The position numbers and the translations under genes were made by a program. A stretch of 64,000 bases of DNA. Origin: Herbaspirillum aquaticum. Its GTDB lineage: Bacteria > Pseudomonadota > Gammaproteobacteria > Burkholderiales > Burkholderiaceae_D. Position 1 is the first letter of the stretch. Every line of letters starts with the position of its first letter. This document shows, one piece after another, positions 53,831 through 63,885 of this stretch. The DNA is taken from contig NZ_NJGV01000002.1 of NCBI RefSeq assembly GCF_002213425.1, positions 372,001 to 436,000 on the forward strand, written 5' to 3'. The notes beneath the pieces are model-generated. The model was given only the letters and a program-made list of their open reading frames with translations. It was not told the origin of the DNA and searched no databases.

Positions 53831-54817
53831 ATGCAAACCTCTTCCTCTACCCCCGCCGCCAGCCGGCAAGCGGCCTACCTGGCCGGTTTCAAGAACTACC
53901 TGGGCCTGATGGCCGCCTTGCTGGCGATGTGCGTGATGTTCGCCTTCCTGAGCGAGAACTTCCTCAGCGCCGCCACCTTCATCACCCTCACCAATGACAT
54001 CCCGCCACTGGTGGTGATGTCGGTAGGCATGACCTTCATCCTCATCATCGGCGGCATCGACCTTTCGGTCGGTTCGGTGATGGCGCTGGCGGCCTCGATG
54101 CTGTCCATGGCCATGGTGCGCTGGGGCTGGCCGCTGTACGCTGCAGCCCCCCTGGGCGTGGTGGTGGCGGCACTGTGCGGTACGCTGACCGGCCTGGTCT
54201 CGGTGCACTGGCGCATTCCTTCCTTCATCGTCTCGCTGGGCGTGCTGGAAATCGCGCGCGGCCTGGCTTACCAGGTCACCAACTCGCGCACCGAATACAT
54301 CGGCAGCGCCGTGGACGTGATCAGCTCGCCCGTGCTCTTCGGCATGTCGCCAGCCTTCCTGTCGGCCATCGCCATCGTCATCATTGCGCAACTGGTACTG
54401 ACCCGCACCGTGCTGGGCCGCTACTGGATCGGCATCGGCACCAATGAAGAAGCGGTGCGCCTGTCCGGCGTGAACCCCAATCCCAGCAAGATCCTGGCCT
54501 TCGCCCTGATGGGCGCGCTGGCCGGTATCGCGGCGCTGTTCCAGGTCTCGCGCCTGGAAGCGGCCGATCCCAACGGCGGCGTGGGCATGGAACTGCAGGT
54601 CATCGCGGCGGTGGTCATCGGCGGCACCAGCCTGATGGGCGGCCGGGGCTCCATCGTGAGCACCTTCATCGGTGTGCTGATCATTTCGGTACTGGAAGCA
54701 GGCCTGGCCCAGGTCGGCGTGAGCGAGCCGATGAAGCGCATCATCACCGGCGCCGTCATCGTGGTGGCCGTGATCCTGGATACCTATCGCCGCCGCGGCC
54801 AACGCCACGCGCGCTGA
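53831..54817 (+). CDS. rbsC: Ribose ABC transporter, permease RbsC
   Basis: A 328-residue permease with about ten helices. RbsC-type motifs: GMTFILIIGGIDLSVGSVMAL (split over helix 2-3), GLVSVHWRIPSFIVSLG, and GRGSIVSTFIGVLI. It works with RbsA and RbsB to import D-ribose. AACGAGACAG precedes the ATG, 52 nt after rbsA. rbsR follows by 11 nt. Confidence 0.93.
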   Translation: MQTSSSTPAASRQAAYLAGFKNYLGLMAALLAMCVMFAFLSENFLSAATFITLTNDIPPLVVMSVGMTFILIIGGIDLSVGSVMALAASMLSMAMVRWGWPLYAAAPLGVVVAALCGTLTGLVSVHWRIPSFIVSLGVLEIARGLAYQVTNSRTEYIGSAVDVISSPVLFGMSPAFLSAIAIVIIAQLVLTRTVLGRYWIGIGTNEEAVRLSGVNPNPSKILAFALMGALAGIAALFQVSRLEAADPNGGVGMELQVIAAVVIGGTSLMGGRGSIVSTFIGVLIISVLEAGLAQVGVSEPMKRIITGAVIVVAVILDTYRRRGQRHAR

Positions 54818-54828
54818 ACGAAGACGCC

Positions 54829-55842
54829 ATGGCCACCATCAAGGATGTCGCCAGGCTGGCCGGGGTGTCCTACACCACGGTCTCGCATGTGCTCAACCAG
54901 ACGCGTCCGGTCAGCAGCGACGCCCGCGAGCGCGTGCTGGCCGCGGTCAAGGAACTGGACTACGTGCCCAGTGCCCTGGCGCGTTCGCTGCGCAGCAAGG
55001 TCACGGGCAGTATCGGCCTCATCATTCCCAACAACACCAACCCGTATTTCTCGGAGCTGGCGCGCGGGATCGAAGACCACTGCTATGGCGCCGGGTACAG
55101 CGTCATCCTTTGCAATTCGGACGATGATCCTGACAAGCAGCGCGATTACCTGCAGGTCCTGCAGACCAAGCGCTGCGATGGCCTCATCATCGCGACCCTG
55201 AACCAGGCCGATCTCAACCCGGCGGGCAGGCTCGATATTCCGACCGTGCTGCTGGACCGAGCGCCCAAGGAACTGGACATCGACCTGGTCAGCACCGACA
55301 ACGCACTCGGTGGCAGCCTGGCGGCGCGCCACCTGCTGGAGCTGCAGCGCCGCCATGTGGCCTGCATCGCCGGACCGGATGGACTGGAACTGTCGGACGA
55401 ACGCGTGCAGGGATTCCGCCAGACATTGCAGGCGGGTGGCCTGGCGCTGGCCGAGGGCGACCTGCTGCATGCGGATTTCAGCGGCATCGGCGGCTATCAG
55501 GCCGCGATGCAATTGCTGCAGGGGAGGGGCGAAGGAGAACGTCCGGACGCCATCTTCTGCTGCAACGACATGATGGCCATCGGTGTGCTGCGTGCCGCCG
55601 GTGAATTGCAGATCGAGGTGCCGGGCGAATTGTCGGTGGTGGGTTTCGACGATATCGAGCTGGCGCAATTCGTTCATCCTCCGCTGACCACGGTGGCACA
55701 AAATACCCGCAAGCTGGGCAACCTGACGGCGCAGTTCCTGCTCGAACGCATCGCCGACCCCAGCCTGCCGGCGCGCCGCGAGACGGTGGCGCCGCAACTC
55801 CAGCGGCGCGGCTCGACCGCCCCGCGCCCCAAGCAGAACTGA
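54829..55842 (+). CDS. rbsR: LacI family regulator RbsR
   Basis: A 337-residue LacI-type repressor. The N-terminal helix-turn-helix reads ATIKDVARLAGVSYTTVSHVLN (I cite ATIKDVARLAGVS and TTVSHVLN), with the hinge helix SALARSLRSK. A sugar-binding core follows. Its place inside the rbs operon and the palindrome before rbsB point to autoregulated ribose repression. Confidence 0.92.
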   Translation: MATIKDVARLAGVSYTTVSHVLNQTRPVSSDARERVLAAVKELDYVPSALARSLRSKVTGSIGLIIPNNTNPYFSELARGIEDHCYGAGYSVILCNSDDDPDKQRDYLQVLQTKRCDGLIIATLNQADLNPAGRLDIPTVLLDRAPKELDIDLVSTDNALGGSLAARHLLELQRRHVACIAGPDGLELSDERVQGFRQTLQAGGLALAEGDLLHADFSGIGGYQAAMQLLQGRGEGERPDAIFCCNDMMAIGVLRAAGELQIEVPGELSVVGFDDIELAQFVHPPLTTVAQNTRKLGNLTAQFLLERIADPSLPARRETVAPQLQRRGSTAPRPKQN

Positions 55843-55877
55843 ACACGTCACAACGCAACTGAACAAAGAGAACACAC

Positions 55878-56777
55878 ATGATCGTCATCATCGGCAGCGT
55901 CAACATGGACCTGGTCTTGCGCGTACCGCGCATGCCCTTGCCGGGTGAAACCCTGGCCGGCGACAAATTCATGACCATCCCCGGCGGCAAGGGCGCCAAC
56001 CAGGCCGTGGCCTGTGCCCGCCTGGCCGCGCCCGGCACCAGCGTGGCGATGGTCGCCTGCGTGGGCGACGACGCCTTCGGCGGCCAGATGCGCGACTCCA
56101 TTACTGCCTGCGGCATCGATGACCGCTACATCGACGAAGTAGCGGGCGAAGCGACCGGTATCGCCTCCATCATGGTCGACGCCAACGCCCAGAACAGCAT
56201 CGTCATCGCCGCCGGCGCCAATGGCCGGCTGGATGTGGAGCGAATCGAACGCGCCCGTCCGCTCATCGAGCAGGCCGCCATCGTGCTGCTGCAACTGGAA
56301 GTGCCGATGCCTACCGTCATCCACAGCATCGAACTGGCTCACGCCCTGGGCAAGACCGTGGTGCTCAATCCTGCACCGGCACAAGCCTTGCCCCGTGAAC
56401 TGCTGCAGAAGATCGATTACCTGATCTTGAATGAAATCGAAGCGGCGATGCTGGCCGAGGAACAGTCCGAAGACATTCCACTTCTGGCGCGTAAGCTCCA
56501 TGCACTGGGCGCTCGCAATGTGGTGGTGACGCTGGGCGAGAAGGGCGTCTATGGATCCTTCGCCGATGGCCAGCAGCGCCACCTTCCGGCACGCAAGGTG
56601 CAGGCGGTCGATACCACCGCAGCGGGCGACACTTTCATCGGCGGCTTCATTGGCGCCATTGCCCAAGGCCACGACCAGTTCGACGCCATTGCCTATGCCC
56701 AGGCCGCGGCTGCCCTGAGCGTCACGCGTGTCGGTGCCCAAACCTCCATTCCCACGCGCGACGAAGTCGTGCTCTGA
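55878..56777 (+). CDS. rbsK: Ribokinase RbsK
   Basis: A 299-residue PfkB-family kinase phosphorylating D-ribose at O5. Substrate motif GGKGANQAVA (about residues 36-45), and catalytic/anion-hole motif DTTAAGDTFIGGF with the base Asp. It opens with IVIIGSVNMDLVLRVPRMP as in RbsK. Spacing 35 nt after rbsR. Confidence 0.94.
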   Translation: MIVIIGSVNMDLVLRVPRMPLPGETLAGDKFMTIPGGKGANQAVACARLAAPGTSVAMVACVGDDAFGGQMRDSITACGIDDRYIDEVAGEATGIASIMVDANAQNSIVIAAGANGRLDVERIERARPLIEQAAIVLLQLEVPMPTVIHSIELAHALGKTVVLNPAPAQALPRELLQKIDYLILNEIEAAMLAEEQSEDIPLLARKLHALGARNVVVTLGEKGVYGSFADGQQRHLPARKVQAVDTTAAGDTFIGGFIGAIAQGHDQFDAIAYAQAAAALSVTRVGAQTSIPTRDEVVL

Positions 56778-56797
56778 TTTCTTGTTCCTTCATTGCC

Positions 56798-57190
56798 ATG
56801 AAAAAGACTGCCTTGCTCAACGCCGCCATTTCCGAGCTCATTGCCACCATGGGCCATGGCGATACCCTGGTCATCGGTGATGTCGGCTTGCCGGCGCCGG
56901 CCGGTGTTCCGGTGATCGATCTTGCCGTCACGCGGGGCGTGCCCGATTTCATGACCGTGCTCAACACGGTGCTCAGCGAATTGCAGGTTGAATTCCACAT
57001 CGTCGCCGATGAAATGCAGAGCGTCAGTCCTGCATTGGCCGCGCAGGTTGCGGCGCTGGACTTGCCGCAACGCCGCAGCATGTCGCATGAGGATTTCAAG
57101 CAGGCCACCGCGCGCGCCAAGGCTTACATCCGCACTGGGGAATGCACGCCTTATGCCAACATCATCCTCGGCTCAGGCGTGGTGTTTTAA
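56798..57190 (+). CDS. rbsD: D-ribose pyranase RbsD
   Basis: A 130-residue RbsD, the mutarotase that interconverts beta-pyranose and beta-furanose ribose and so feeds ribokinase. The catalytic H20 lies in MGHGDTLVIGD. The C-terminal YANIILGSGVVF is typical. Last gene of the operon, 20 nt after rbsK. Confidence 0.95.
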   Translation: MKKTALLNAAISELIATMGHGDTLVIGDVGLPAPAGVPVIDLAVTRGVPDFMTVLNTVLSELQVEFHIVADEMQSVSPALAAQVAALDLPQRRSMSHEDFKQATARAKAYIRTGECTPYANIILGSGVVF

Positions 57191-57196
57191 GCAAAA

Positions 57197-57223
57197 AGGT
57201 GTACAAAAAATACATTTACACCT
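57197..57223 (+). terminator. AT-rich hairpin after rbsD
   Basis: AGGTGTA (57197-57203) and TACACCT (57217-57223) pair. No T-run follows, so it is a weak terminator at best. The rest of the 226-bp gap to the chemoreceptor has no feature I can support. Confidence 0.4.
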
Positions 57224-57416
57224 CTAGTTGTGTGATGACTTTGCGACACTTCCACAAATAGTCGCTTGCCCTTGTTGTTTGGCATGCGCGGATGTCGCAT
57301 CATGTTGCCTACGGAAAAGTTCGAGGGAACTGCGTTCGCGCTGTTCAATAAAAAGAAGCTGGATCTTCGAGGAAGCGGAAGAGACAGAACAATAAATGAA
57401 CAGCATAGGGAACAGC

Positions 57417-59156
57417 ATGTTTGCATATTTCGGAAACCTCAAGGTCGCAGTGCGCCTGGCGGCCGTGTTCGCCGTCGTCGTGGCCTTGCTGGCGGTGGTC
57501 AGCGTCACGGCCTTCGTCAAGATCAACAACATCAATCGCGGCATCGACCAGATCGTCAATGACCGCTACCTGAAGGTCCGCTGGGCCTTCGACCTGCGCG
57601 ATGGCGTCAATGAGCAGATCAAGTACCTGCGCGGCATTGCCATCGATATCAGCAATGTGCAGGCCAACGAAAAGCGATTCGGGCAGCTCGATGTGGCGGT
57701 CAAACAGACCAAGGAAGCCCTGGACAAGATCGCCGCGCGTCAGGTCACGGAGGTCGGCAAGAAGAAGATCAAGGTGCTCGATGAAGCGCGCCAGGCCTTC
57801 GATGCCAGTGAGCGTGAGTTCCTGGCGCTCATCCGCGCCGGCAAGAGTGAGGCCGCTGACGAATACGTCCTGCGCAAGATCACCGATACCCAGAACAACT
57901 ACCTGGCCTTGGCGCGTGCCTTCGCCGATTCGCAGGATAGCCAGCTCCAGGCAGAAGGTGCCAAGGCAGTGGCTGATGGCGCCCTGGCCATCCAGGTCAC
58001 GCTGGCGTGCTCGGTCATGGCCGTGCTGGCGTCCATCATCCTTGGCTACCTGATGGCGCGCTCCATCGTCAAGCCGCTCAACGAGGCCGTCCGCGTGGCC
58101 GAGAACGTCGCCGCAGGCGACCTCACCACCCGCATCGAACCCCATTCCAAGGACGAAACCGGCCAGCTCATGGTGGCCTTGCGCAAGATGAACGACAACC
58201 TGGTCGACATTGTCTCCGGCGTGCGGCGCAGTACCGACTCCATCGCCACTGCCTCGGGCGAAATTGCCAGCGGCAACCTGGACCTGTCTTCCCGTACCGA
58301 GCAGCAGGCCGGATCGCTCGAAGAGACCGCATCGGCCATGGAAGAAATGACCTCTACCGTGCGCCAGAACGCCGACAACGCACGCCAGGCCAACCAGCTG
58401 GCCGCCACCGCCTCCGAGGTGGCCAAGCAGGGCGGCGAGATCGTCGGCCGCGTGGTGACCACGATGGAAGAGATCAACCAGTCCTCGCGCAAGATCGTCG
58501 ACATCATCGGTGTCATCGATGGCATTGCCTTCCAGACCAACATCCTCGCCTTGAACGCGGCCGTGGAAGCGGCACGGGCGGGCGAGCAGGGACGGGGCTT
58601 TGCGGTGGTGGCCTCGGAAGTGCGCTCGCTGGCCCAGCGCTCGGCCGCTGCGGCCAAGGAAATCAAGGGCCTCATCAGCGATTCCGTAGCCAAGGTCGAG
58701 GGGGGCAGTGCCCTCGTGGCCGAAGCCGGCAACACCATGCAACAGGTAGTCAGCAGCGTGCGCAGCGTGACCGACATCGTCGGCGAGATCTCGGCTGCCA
58801 GCGTCGAGCAGAGCACCGGCATCGAGGAAATCAACCGCGCCGTCGGCCAGATGGACGAAAGCACCCAGCAAAACGCCGCCCTGGTGGAACAGGCCGCAGC
58901 GGCTGCGGGCGCCTTGCAGGAGCAGGCTGCAAGGCTGGCGACGGCCATCAGCATCTTCAAGCTGGCGCAAGGCGCGAACGCAGCGCCGGCCGCGCAGGCC
59001 AAGCCGGCCAAGCCGGCAGCAGCGGTGCGTCCAGCGCCGCTGGTCAAGCCTGCACCGGCTCCCAGCGTCTTGCGGGTGAGCGCGGCACCGACCACGGCGG
59101 CACCGGCCAGCAAGGCCGTGGCCCGCGCCGATGAAGACCTCTGGGAAACTTTCTGA
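57417..59156 (+). CDS. Methyl-accepting chemotaxis protein
   Basis: 579 residues from the ATG at 57417, which has AGGGAAC at ideal spacing; an in-frame ATG at 57396 would add seven residues. Two membrane helices (about 10-33 and 180-204) bracket a four-helix-bundle periplasmic sensor. HAMP and the signalling domain follow, with the conserved tip [25 protein letters not shown]. The C-terminus ends in LWETF, close to the NWETF tether that binds CheR and CheB, after an Ala/Pro linker. The ligand is unknown; lying right after the ribose operon makes ribose worth considering. Confidence 0.93.
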   Translation: MFAYFGNLKVAVRLAAVFAVVVALLAVVSVTAFVKINNINRGIDQIVNDRYLKVRWAFDLRDGVNEQIKYLRGIAIDISNVQANEKRFGQLDVAVKQTKEALDKIAARQVTEVGKKKIKVLDEARQAFDASEREFLALIRAGKSEAADEYVLRKITDTQNNYLALARAFADSQDSQLQAEGAKAVADGALAIQVTLACSVMAVLASIILGYLMARSIVKPLNEAVRVAENVAAGDLTTRIEPHSKDETGQLMVALRKMNDNLVDIVSGVRRSTDSIATASGEIASGNLDLSSRTEQQAGSLEETASAMEEMTSTVRQNADNARQANQLAATASEVAKQGGEIVGRVVTTMEEINQSSRKIVDIIGVIDGIAFQTNILALNAAVEAARAGEQGRGFAVVASEVRSLAQRSAAAAKEIKGLISDSVAKVEGGSALVAEAGNTMQQVVSSVRSVTDIVGEISAASVEQSTGIEEINRAVGQMDESTQQNAALVEQAAAAAGALQEQAARLATAISIFKLAQGANAAPAAQAKPAKPAAAVRPAPLVKPAPAPSVLRVSAAPTTAAPASKAVARADEDLWETF

Positions 59157-59296
59157 CCCATCGCGCTTTGCCAACCACCCCGGCGTTGCCGCTCCTCTGA
59201 CAAGGATGCGGCTCGCCCTCCTATAGCGCTGGTTTGCCCCGAAGCTGATACTGTTGCGTTTGCACGGTTCATATCAGTCAGCGAAAAAGGGGAGAC

Positions 59297-61333
59297 ATGC
59301 GCGTGGGCGGGCATCCGGGAACGATAATGGCCAAGGCTTCGAAGATCCTGGCCTGGGCTGCACTGACGCTGCTCGGCTTGGTGGCCGTGCTGGCGCTGGC
59401 TATCGCGCTCTTCGACTGGAACCTGGCCAAGCCCTGGATCACCCACAAGCTTTCCACCGTGCTGGCCCGCGAGATCCGGGTGGATGGCCCCATCAGCTTG
59501 GGCTGGTCGCTGGTGCGCAATGACAAGGGCGGCGCCGAGTGGCTGCCGCAACTGCATTTCACGGCGCGCGACCTGCATATCGGCAATCCCCACTGGGCCC
59601 GCAGTACCGACCACCTGTTGCGCGCCCGTTCGCTCGACCTGCATTTTTCTCCTTTGCCGCTGCTGCGCTGGCATTGGCACATCACCGACCTGCGCGTCGA
59701 CGGCCTGGACCTGGCGATGGAACGGGTCGACGACCAGCACAAGAGCTGGCGCTTTTCTGACCAGCCGCGCTCGCGCTGGAGTTTCGACATCCACCAGATC
59801 GTTTTCGAGCGCGCCCTGATCCGTTATGTGGACCAGCCGCTGGAGATGGACCTGCGTTTCGATGCGCGTCCGCTGGCCAGCCCCGCCAATCAGGCGGCGG
59901 AGGTTCGCAAGGAAGCAGGCAACGCAAGTACCGACCCCGCCAATCCCGCCGCGCTGGTCTTGCAGGCGACGGTGTCCGGCCACTTCAAGGAGGGCCGGGT
60001 GCAGGGCAGCCTGCGCGGCGGTGCCTTGCCCGACCTGCTCAACGAGAACAGCGTTTATCCGCTGCAGGCTGAGGGCGATGTCGGGGAGGTGCATACCGTC
60101 TTCTCCGGCAAACTCATCAACCCTCACCAATTGACGCGTGCCGAGATGCAGCTCCGCCTCAGCGGCGAGAGCCTGGATCGGCTCTACGCGGCCAGTGGCG
60201 TTCCGTTGCCGGCGACGCGCCCTTTCACCACCCAAGGCCAGCTCACCATCGAGCGCGTCGATCGCGAGACCCGCGCCTGGGACTGGCGCTATGAACACTT
60301 CACCGGCAAGGTGGGCGAGAGCGACTTCGCCGGTGATGCCAGCTACTATCGCGGCCCGCCCAAGAATCGCCTGACCGTCAAGGCCCAGGCCGGATTGCTG
60401 CGCTTGTCGGATTACCTGCCTTTGTCCGGCAAGAAGCAGGCCAATGATGCAGACAAGGGCAAAACGCGCGTGCTTCCCGGGGATCCGGCCAAGCCCGAAC
60501 GCTGGGCCAAGCTGGATGCGGAAATTGGCTTGCATGCAAAGCGCGTTGAGTTGCATCCGGACATCGAATTGCAGGACGCTGCAACCACCTTGCGCCTGCA
60601 AGACCAGGTGCTGACCGCAGCGCCCCTGCAGTTCGCGCTGGCAGGTGGAAAGGGAGAAGGCGAGATCCGTCTAGATGGACGCCAGTCGGCTATCGGCGCG
60701 CGGCTGCAACTGCAATTGCAAGGGGTGCAGGTGCGCCAGCTGTTCCCGAAGCTGGGCCGGTTCGATGCCACCTTCGGCAAGGTTGACGGCCGGGCTACGC
60801 TGTCCGGCAGCGGCAATTCGGTGGCGGCCATGCTGGCGCACGCCAACGGCGAGATCAAGGCGGACTTGAGCGAAGGCACCATCAGCCAATTCATCCTGGA
60901 GGCGGCCGGCCTGAACCTGGCCAATGCCGTCTTCGCCAAGCTCTATCGCGACCAGCAGGTCAAGCTGCTGTGTGGTGCGGCCGATGTCAGCGTCAAGGAC
61001 GGTCTGGCGCAGGTGCGCCATGGCATCCTCAACACGGAAGATGCCGCCATCGACATCCGGGGCCAGGTCGACTTGGGCAAAGAAACGCTGGCCCTGGACG
61101 TGGTCCCGCGGACCAAGCAGGTGCGCATCCTGTCGCTGCGCACGCCTTTGTATGTACGCGGCACCTTCGCCCATCCGGACATCGGCGCCAGCAAGGAAGG
61201 ATTGGCCGCGCGGGCCGGTGCCGCAGCGGCCCTGGCACTGGTGGCGCCGGTGGCGGCGGTGATTCCGCTCATTACCCCGGGACAGAAGATTGCCGACGAT
61301 TGCGCCCCGCATTCGACTGCGGCGCCTTCATGA
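59297..61333 (+). CDS. AsmA family protein
   Basis: A 678-residue protein with one N-terminal membrane helix (about residues 17-41) and a long periplasmic beta-rich body. The C-terminal AsmA segment shows SGSGNSVAAMLAHANGEIKADLSEGTISQFILEAAGLNLAN and DIRGQVDLGKETLALDVVPRTK (key words only: SEGTISQFILEAAGL, LDVVPRTK). AsmA-like proteins are thought to carry lipids between membranes. GGGGAGAC precedes the ATG at 59297. Confidence 0.88.
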   Translation: MRVGGHPGTIMAKASKILAWAALTLLGLVAVLALAIALFDWNLAKPWITHKLSTVLAREIRVDGPISLGWSLVRNDKGGAEWLPQLHFTARDLHIGNPHWARSTDHLLRARSLDLHFSPLPLLRWHWHITDLRVDGLDLAMERVDDQHKSWRFSDQPRSRWSFDIHQIVFERALIRYVDQPLEMDLRFDARPLASPANQAAEVRKEAGNASTDPANPAALVLQATVSGHFKEGRVQGSLRGGALPDLLNENSVYPLQAEGDVGEVHTVFSGKLINPHQLTRAEMQLRLSGESLDRLYAASGVPLPATRPFTTQGQLTIERVDRETRAWDWRYEHFTGKVGESDFAGDASYYRGPPKNRLTVKAQAGLLRLSDYLPLSGKKQANDADKGKTRVLPGDPAKPERWAKLDAEIGLHAKRVELHPDIELQDAATTLRLQDQVLTAAPLQFALAGGKGEGEIRLDGRQSAIGARLQLQLQGVQVRQLFPKLGRFDATFGKVDGRATLSGSGNSVAAMLAHANGEIKADLSEGTISQFILEAAGLNLANAVFAKLYRDQQVKLLCGAADVSVKDGLAQVRHGILNTEDAAIDIRGQVDLGKETLALDVVPRTKQVRILSLRTPLYVRGTFAHPDIGASKEGLAARAGAAAALALVAPVAAVIPLITPGQKIADDCAPHSTAAPS

Positions 61334-61644
61334 GCGACGCCGTTCGCGCCCCTGTTGAGCGCCAGGTGGCCGAGCCCGGCAGGAATATTTTGCGCGGGCG
61401 GGAGCGTTTTGCAGGCAGCCGGAGTCATAAGGGCCAATCAACAAGAACGAGCAGGCCAATACCTTATACGCAGCCGGCTGCCATTTGACGGGCAGCAATA
61501 GCGGGTTGTCCCAGCGGGGGATTTGTCGCGAAACTGGCCGTACGGCCGGGGAATCCATTACCATGCCGACAAGCTCTACCGTGACGACGCAAGCGTGTTG
61601 GCGGAAGACTCAATCAGAACAGCGCGACGAGGAAGGGCGTTATC
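61334..61644 (+). other. 311-bp gap before the hybrid kinase
   Basis: No supported gene; frames here are shadows. A perfect 12-bp palindrome GGCCGTACGGCC lies at 61536-61547, about 100 nt before the kinase start, and could be an operator. Confidence 0.4.
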
Positions 61645-63714
61645 TTGGATCAGCAAGCGGCAATGGAAGGCAATTCACCCTTGAGCAAGGCGTACCGGCA
61701 CGCTTTGCTGGAGGCCATCGACGATGGTTTTTGCATCATCGAATTCATCGATGGTCCGCATGGGCCGCTCAGCGACTACGTGCACATCGAAGCCAATTCC
61801 GGCTACTACCGGCACACCGGTATCGAGGGCATCGTCGGCAAGCGCCTGCGCGAGATCGAGCCGGACAACGCCCAGGTCTGGCTGGATGTCTACGGGCAGG
61901 TCCTGCTGACGGGCCAGCCGCTGCGTTTCGAACAGGAATTCCAGGCCGTGGGCCGCCACATCGAAGTGTCGGCCACGCGTGTGGGGCCGGTGGAGATGCG
62001 CCAGGTGTCGGTGCTGTTTCGCGACATCACCGCGCGCCGCCGCACCGAAGCCGCGCTGCGTGAAAACGTCCAGCGCGTGCAACTGGCCCTGGAAGCGGGT
62101 GCCATCATCGGCACCTGGATCTGGGACATCCCCGCAGATCGCCTCAACGTCGATGAAGGATTTGCGCAGGCCTTCGGTGTGGCCCCGGAGCGCGACCTGT
62201 CGCAGCTGTCCATTGCCGACGTGATGGAGGCCGTCCATCCGGATGACCGCGACATGCTCGCTGCCCGCATTCGCGAAACCCTGGCGCGTGGCGGCACTTA
62301 CGCGCATCAATACCGTACCCGCCGGCGCGACGGCCGTTACTACTGGCTGGAAGCCAACGGCCGCGTGGAACTGACGCCTGATGGCATCCCCAGCACTTTT
62401 CCGGGCGTGCTGATCGACATCGAAGGCCGCCGTGCCGTGGAAGCCGAGCGTGATCGCGCGCTGGCGGCATTGCGCACCCTCAACGACACCCTCGAACAAC
62501 GTGTGCAGGAGCGCACCAATGCCTTGCTGGAAGCAGAAGAGGCCCTGCGCCAGGCGCAGAAGATGGAGGCGGTGGGACAGCTCACGGGCGGGCTGGCGCA
62601 TGACTTCAACAACATCCTGGCGGGCATCAGCGGCAGCCTGGAACTGATGAAGGTACGCCTGGCCCAGGGGCGCATCTCCGATATCGAACGCCATCTCAAT
62701 GGCGCGCAATCGGCCGTCAAGCGCGCCGCTGCCCTGACGCAGCGGCTGCTGGCCTTCTCGCGCCGGCAGACGCTGGACCCCAAGGCGGCCGACCTGAACC
62801 GCATCGTGGCCGACATGCATGACCTGATCGGCCGTAGCGTGGGCCCGGCGATCACGGTGGAGACCATCGCTGCGGGTGGATTGTGGAACACCTTCGTGGA
62901 CATCGGCCAGCTGGAGAATGCCCTGCTGAACCTGTGCATCAATGCCCGTGACGCCATGCCGCACGGCGGGCGGCTGACCATCGAGACGGCCAACCGCTGG
63001 CTGGACGACATCGCCGCCATGCAGCGCGGCGTGCAACCAGGCCAGTACGTGTCGTTGTGCGTGAGTGATACCGGCACCGGCATGTCGCCCGATGTGGTGG
63101 CGCGCGCCTTCGATCCTTTCTTCACCACCAAGCCGACCGGGCAGGGCACGGGGCTGGGACTATCCATGGTGTATGGTTTTGCCGGGCAGTCCGGCGGGGC
63201 CGTACGCATTTATTCAGAACTGGGGCAGGGGGCGACGCTCTGCATCTATCTGCCGCGTCACCTGGGTGAAGCCGGAGAAGACGATTTGCCGCAGTCCGAC
63301 GAGAACATGGTCGCGACTGCGCCGGGCAGCAAGACCATCCTGGTCGTCGATGACGAGCCGCTGGTGCGCATGGTCACGGTGGAAGTATTGAGCGATCTCG
63401 GCTACCACGTGCTGGAGGCCGAAGACGGGCCTTCCGCCCTCAAGGTGCTGGCCGCCTGTCCGGAGCTGGACCTACTGGTCACCGACGTGGGCCTGCCCAA
63501 CGGCATGAACGGCCGCCAGCTGGCCGATGCCATCCGCGCGCCGCGTCCGGAATTGCCGGTGCTGTTTGTCACCGGCTATGCCGAGAATGCGGTGCTCAAT
63601 CATGGGCATCTTGAGCGCGGGATGCAGGTGCTGACCAAGCCGTTTGCGGCTGATGTACTGGCGCGCAGGGTCAGGGAGCTGGTGGGGGACGATAGTTCGG
63701 ATCGCATCGGGTGA
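61645..63714 (+). CDS. Hybrid sensor histidine kinase (PAS-PAS-HisKA-HATPase-REC)
   Basis: A 689-residue cytoplasmic protein. Two PAS domains come first (about 20-130 and 145-265). A dimerisation helix follows, then the phospho-acceptor H319 in LAHDFNNIL, an ATPase domain with N-box and GTGLGLSMVYG (501-511), and a C-terminal receiver with acidic D569/D570 and phospho-site D614. No membrane helices, so it senses an internal signal. The TTG start at 61645 follows GAGGAAGGG; an ATG at 61663 is possible. No separate response regulator gene is adjacent in the window. Confidence 0.92.
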   Translation: MDQQAAMEGNSPLSKAYRHALLEAIDDGFCIIEFIDGPHGPLSDYVHIEANSGYYRHTGIEGIVGKRLREIEPDNAQVWLDVYGQVLLTGQPLRFEQEFQAVGRHIEVSATRVGPVEMRQVSVLFRDITARRRTEAALRENVQRVQLALEAGAIIGTWIWDIPADRLNVDEGFAQAFGVAPERDLSQLSIADVMEAVHPDDRDMLAARIRETLARGGTYAHQYRTRRRDGRYYWLEANGRVELTPDGIPSTFPGVLIDIEGRRAVEAERDRALAALRTLNDTLEQRVQERTNALLEAEEALRQAQKMEAVGQLTGGLAHDFNNILAGISGSLELMKVRLAQGRISDIERHLNGAQSAVKRAAALTQRLLAFSRRQTLDPKAADLNRIVADMHDLIGRSVGPAITVETIAAGGLWNTFVDIGQLENALLNLCINARDAMPHGGRLTIETANRWLDDIAAMQRGVQPGQYVSLCVSDTGTGMSPDVVARAFDPFFTTKPTGQGTGLGLSMVYGFAGQSGGAVRIYSELGQGATLCIYLPRHLGEAGEDDLPQSDENMVATAPGSKTILVVDDEPLVRMVTVEVLSDLGYHVLEAEDGPSALKVLAACPELDLLVTDVGLPNGMNGRQLADAIRAPRPELPVLFVTGYAENAVLNHGHLERGMQVLTKPFAADVLARRVRELVGDDSSDRIG

Positions 63715-63885
63715 TGGGATAGCGAGCCCGCCTCCGCAAGGCTATGTAGGCTGGCAAAATGATTTTTTCGTCCAGCAAAAAACTCGCTCAACATTTTCGA
63801 TAAAGGAAGACTTGTTTTCAATCAGTGGAGACAAGCTTCCTTCGGTTGAAGAACAATCTGCGCTTTCCAGTCCTTGGAGTGCAGC

